From: Paracoccaceae bacterium
Lineage (GTDB): Bacteria; Pseudomonadota; Alphaproteobacteria; Rhodobacterales; Rhodobacteraceae
Direction of reading: 5' to 3'
Assembly (NCBI GenBank): GCA_026982515.1
Contig: JALSGY010000497.1
Coordinates: forward strand, 1-8,386
Length of the DNA: 8,386 bases
The position numbers and the translations under genes were made by a program. Of the stretch, positions 6,741 through 8,386 are shown piece after piece; the stretch's first letter is position 1; every line of letters begins with the position of its first letter. Under the pieces are notes generated by a model. The model worked only from the letters and a program-made list of their open reading frames with translations, was not told the DNA's origin and did not search any database.

Positions 6741-6814
6741 CCTCGTTCTTCACCTTGCCCAAATACTCGATCGCGACGACCCCGGCAAATGCCCGCAACG
6801 GCCACGGCGCGCGC

Positions 6815-7927
6815 TCAGAACAGCCCGTCCTCCAGCACCCCGTCGGCCGACATCTGCGCATAAAGCAGCCCCTCGCGCAGCCCCCGGTCGGCCACCGAGA
6901 GCCGATCCGTCGGCCACACGCGCAAGAGCGCCTGCAGGATCGCCGCTCCCGACATGATCAACGCCTGCCGGTCACGCCCGATGCGCGGATCCGAGCGCCG
7001 CCCGCTGGGCCCCATCGCCAGGTAGCGGCGGATCACCCGGTCGATCTGGTCGGAGGTCATGCGCAGCCCGTCCACCTTGTTGCGGTCATAGCGGCGCAGG
7101 CCCAGATGCGAGGCCGCCACCGTGGTGACCGTCCCCGAGGTGGAGATGATCTGGAATCCCTCGCGCTTCTGCTCCGCCTCGTAAGGGGCGAAATCCGAAA
7201 GCCTTTCCTCGAAGAAGCAGCTCATCAGCGCAAAGCGCGCCGCATCGTCGGCGACATCGTCGAACTGGTCGCGCAGCGTCGCCACCCCCAGCGGCACCGA
7301 AATCCAGTCCACCACCTTCGCACGCGGAAAGGGGCTGTCGGCCTGATAAAACCCGGTGTGCAGACGCATGATGGCGCGCGGGCGCTCCACCGGCGGGACG
7401 GAGGAAAGATCGATCCACACCAGCTCGGTGGAGCCGCCGCCGATGTCCACCACCAGCAGCTGCTCGGTTTTCACCGAAACCAGCGAGGCGCAGGAGATCA
7501 CCGCCAGGCGGGCCTCCTCCTCGGGCTGGATGATCTCCAGCGACAGGCCGGTTTCGCGCTTCACGTAGGAAATGAACTCGCGCGCGTTGCGGGCCCGGCG
7601 GCAGGCCTCGGTGGCCACCAGCCGCATGCGCCGCACCTTGTGCTTCTCCAGCTTGCGCCGGCAGATGCGCAGCGCCTGGACCGTGCGGCCCATCGAGGCA
7701 CGCGAAAGCCGCCCCGAGCCCTCCAGCCCGGAGCCGAGCTGGACGGACTTGGAGAAGCTGTCCACCACGTGAAACTGATTGCCCTTGGGCTGGGCAATCA
7801 GCATGCGGCAACTGTTCGTGCCGAGATCCAGAGCCGCATAGAGATCGGCCGGATCCGGCTTCGGCGGCGCGGGTGGCTCGACCGGGCTCAGGAACGCGCC
7901 CGCACCTTTGGGACGCTTGGGCGCCAT
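6815..7927 (-). CDS. ppx: Ppx/GppA family phosphatase (exopolyphosphatase / pppGpp phosphohydrolase)
   Basis: A cytoplasmic sugar-kinase/Hsp70-fold phosphatase that hydrolyses the terminal phosphate of polyphosphate and/or pppGpp. The 370 residues show phosphate-binding loop 1 'AALDLGTNSCRMLIA' (31-45), the acidic motif 'PEEEARLAV' (135-143, containing the family's catalytic glutamate), loop 2 'VVDIGGGSTELVW' (159-171), 'STSGTVTT' (262-269) and the C-terminal 'ADRGLREGLLYAQM' (346-359). The protein is the short form: it lacks the C-terminal HD-like domain of E. coli PPX (513 residues). It starts with a proline- and lysine-rich, probably disordered leader of about 28 residues. The start at 7925-7927 is supported by GGAGGG (7936-7941), eight bases upstream. 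It lies just upstream of rlmE on the same strand. Sequence alone does not decide between the Ppx and GppA activities. Confidence 0.92.
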   Translation of the reverse strand: MAPKRPKGAGAFLSPVEPPAPPKPDPADLYAALDLGTNSCRMLIAQPKGNQFHVVDSFSKSVQLGSGLEGSGRLSRASMGRTVQALRICRRKLEKHKVRRMRLVATEACRRARNAREFISYVKRETGLSLEIIQPEEEARLAVISCASLVSVKTEQLLVVDIGGGSTELVWIDLSSVPPVERPRAIMRLHTGFYQADSPFPRAKVVDWISVPLGVATLRDQFDDVADDAARFALMSCFFEERLSDFAPYEAEQKREGFQIISTSGTVTTVAASHLGLRRYDRNKVDGLRMTSDQIDRVIRRYLAMGPSGRRSDPRIGRDRQALIMSGAAILQALLRVWPTDRLSVADRGLREGLLYAQMSADGVLEDGLF

Positions 7928-7959
7928 GAAGATCGCCCTCCGTATGTCATGTTACCTTC

Positions 7960-7988
7960 ACAGTAGGGCCGCAGGCCCGCCCGTGCAA
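7960..7988 (-). promoter_or_regulatory. Candidate ppx promoter with an inverted repeat in the spacer
   Basis: On the minus strand, TTGCAC (7983-7988) and TACTGT (7960-7965) are separated by exactly 17 bases, a sigma-70-like arrangement, though each box matches the consensus only partly. Transcription would start near 7953, about 26 bases before the ppx start codon, with the ribosome site in between. The spacer contains a perfect inverted repeat, GGGCC-GCA-GGCCC (7966-7978), which could be an operator. Confidence 0.35.
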
Positions 7989-8007
7989 GCCCGCAGCCCG
8001 TCCGGCT

Positions 8008-8033
8008 CATGAAAACCATGCGAAACTTTCATG
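8008..8033. promoter_or_regulatory. Inverted repeat CATGAAA-N12-TTTCATG in the divergent control region
   Basis: CATGAAA (8008-8014) and TTTCATG (8027-8033) are exact reverse complements. A third related half-site, CATGCGAAA (8017-8025), lies between them, and GAAACTTTC (8022-8030) is itself a small palindrome. The cluster sits about 80 bases upstream of the ppx start and 140 bases upstream of the plus-strand gene, so it could control either. No regulator can be named. Confidence 0.4.
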
Positions 8034-8171
8034 CGCCGGCGGCTGGCCGAAGCGGGGCGGCCCGTGGCATAGGCAGGGGGCCCGAGGTCGCTTGCCGTTT
8101 GCGTCATGTCGAAAACCGGCACCGCCGGCGGCCGTGGGCAGCGTAGAAGACACTCAGGGAGGGATTCGCCG

Positions 8172-8386
8172 ATGCCCGAGGTTACCATCGTCTACTGGCG
8201 GGACATACCGGCGCAGGTAATCGTCGGTCGTGGGCGGCGGGCGGCCAAGCTGCCCCTGCCGGAGCGCTTCGAGCAGGCGATCGACCGGGCGGCGATGAAG
8301 GCCGGGCTGGCCGGCTCCGACGACTACCTGGCTGAATGGCGCCGGGGCGACCCCTTCGAGGCGGAGGCTGTGGACTCCGACCTGGA
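8172..8386 (+). CDS. Virulence_fact (PF13769-type) small protein, 5' part, cut by window edge
   Basis: Seventy-one codons are visible, starting 'MPEVTIVYWRDIPAQVIVG' and continuing with 'ERFEQAIDRAAMKAGLAG' and 'YLAEWRRGDPFEAEA'. I recognise this as the small alphaproteobacterial family labelled 'virulence factor'. The name is historical and its biochemical role is unknown. Members are about 100 residues, so roughly two thirds should be here. The ATG is preceded by a strong AGGGAGGG ribosome site (8156-8163) at eight bases. It is transcribed divergently from ppx. From memory, in Rhodobacterales this gene often leads a cluster for corrinoid- and tetrahydrofolate-dependent methyl transfer (methylenetetrahydrofolate reductase, corrinoid protein, methyltransferases). 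Those genes would lie beyond the right edge and cannot be confirmed here. No catalytic motif is visible. Confidence 0.75.
   Translation, partial: MPEVTIVYWRDIPAQVIVGRGRRAAKLPLPERFEQAIDRAAMKAGLAGSDDYLAEWRRGDPFEAEAVDSDL

Noticed and set aside
6716..7966. Plus-strand open frame of 416 codons
   Set aside because: It is antisense to ppx, which has clear family motifs and a good ribosome site. The plus-strand translation is low-complexity Arg/His/Pro-rich.
7958..8188. Minus-strand open frame of 76 codons between ppx and the right-hand gene
   Set aside because: It covers the divergent promoter region and overlaps the start of the plus-strand gene. Its translation shows no recognisable pattern.

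Overview
The window looks like chromosomal DNA of a high-GC alphaproteobacterium, most likely of the Rhodobacterales (Roseobacter/Rhodobacter group). The evidence is the strongly GC-biased codon use, the ppx-rlmE gene pair, and a 'virulence factor' (PF13769-type) gene divergent from it. I place it from remembered family and neighbourhood patterns, not from a database search. No mobile element, CRISPR array, tRNA or rRNA is visible.

Five of the six genes lie on the minus strand. Reading in their direction of transcription (right to left): a Ppx/GppA exopolyphosphatase-family phosphatase (6815-7927); the 23S rRNA 2'-O-methyltransferase RlmE/FtsJ (6015-6716); a 310-base gap with inverted repeats and a possible promoter; a 1378-residue hybrid histidine kinase (1568-5704); a stand-alone CheY-like receiver (1116-1511); a 304-base gap with a perfect inverted repeat; and the N-terminal half of an OppA-type oligopeptide-binding protein (1-811), cut by the left edge. 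At the right edge, a plus-strand gene starts at 8172 and is cut after 71 codons. It diverges from ppx across a 244-base region holding a candidate ppx promoter and a cluster of CATG-containing half-sites.

ppx and rlmE are housekeeping genes (polyphosphate/(p)ppGpp metabolism and ribosome maturation). The most unusual part is the kinase-receiver pair. The kinase has a cysteine-free periplasmic domain of the PhnD/TtrS substrate-binding type, one transmembrane anchor, four PAS domains (the last three look like internal duplicates, and one has regularly spaced cysteines), a complete HisKA/HATPase core, and two receiver domains. The last receiver has lost its acidic pair and its conserved lysine. 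The next gene encodes only a receiver, with no output domain. The pair therefore looks like an incomplete phosphorelay that senses a small periplasmic ligand, with its HPt and final effector elsewhere in the genome. The oligopeptide-binding gene just downstream is co-directional, but a gap with its own inverted repeat separates it, so a regulatory link is only a possibility.
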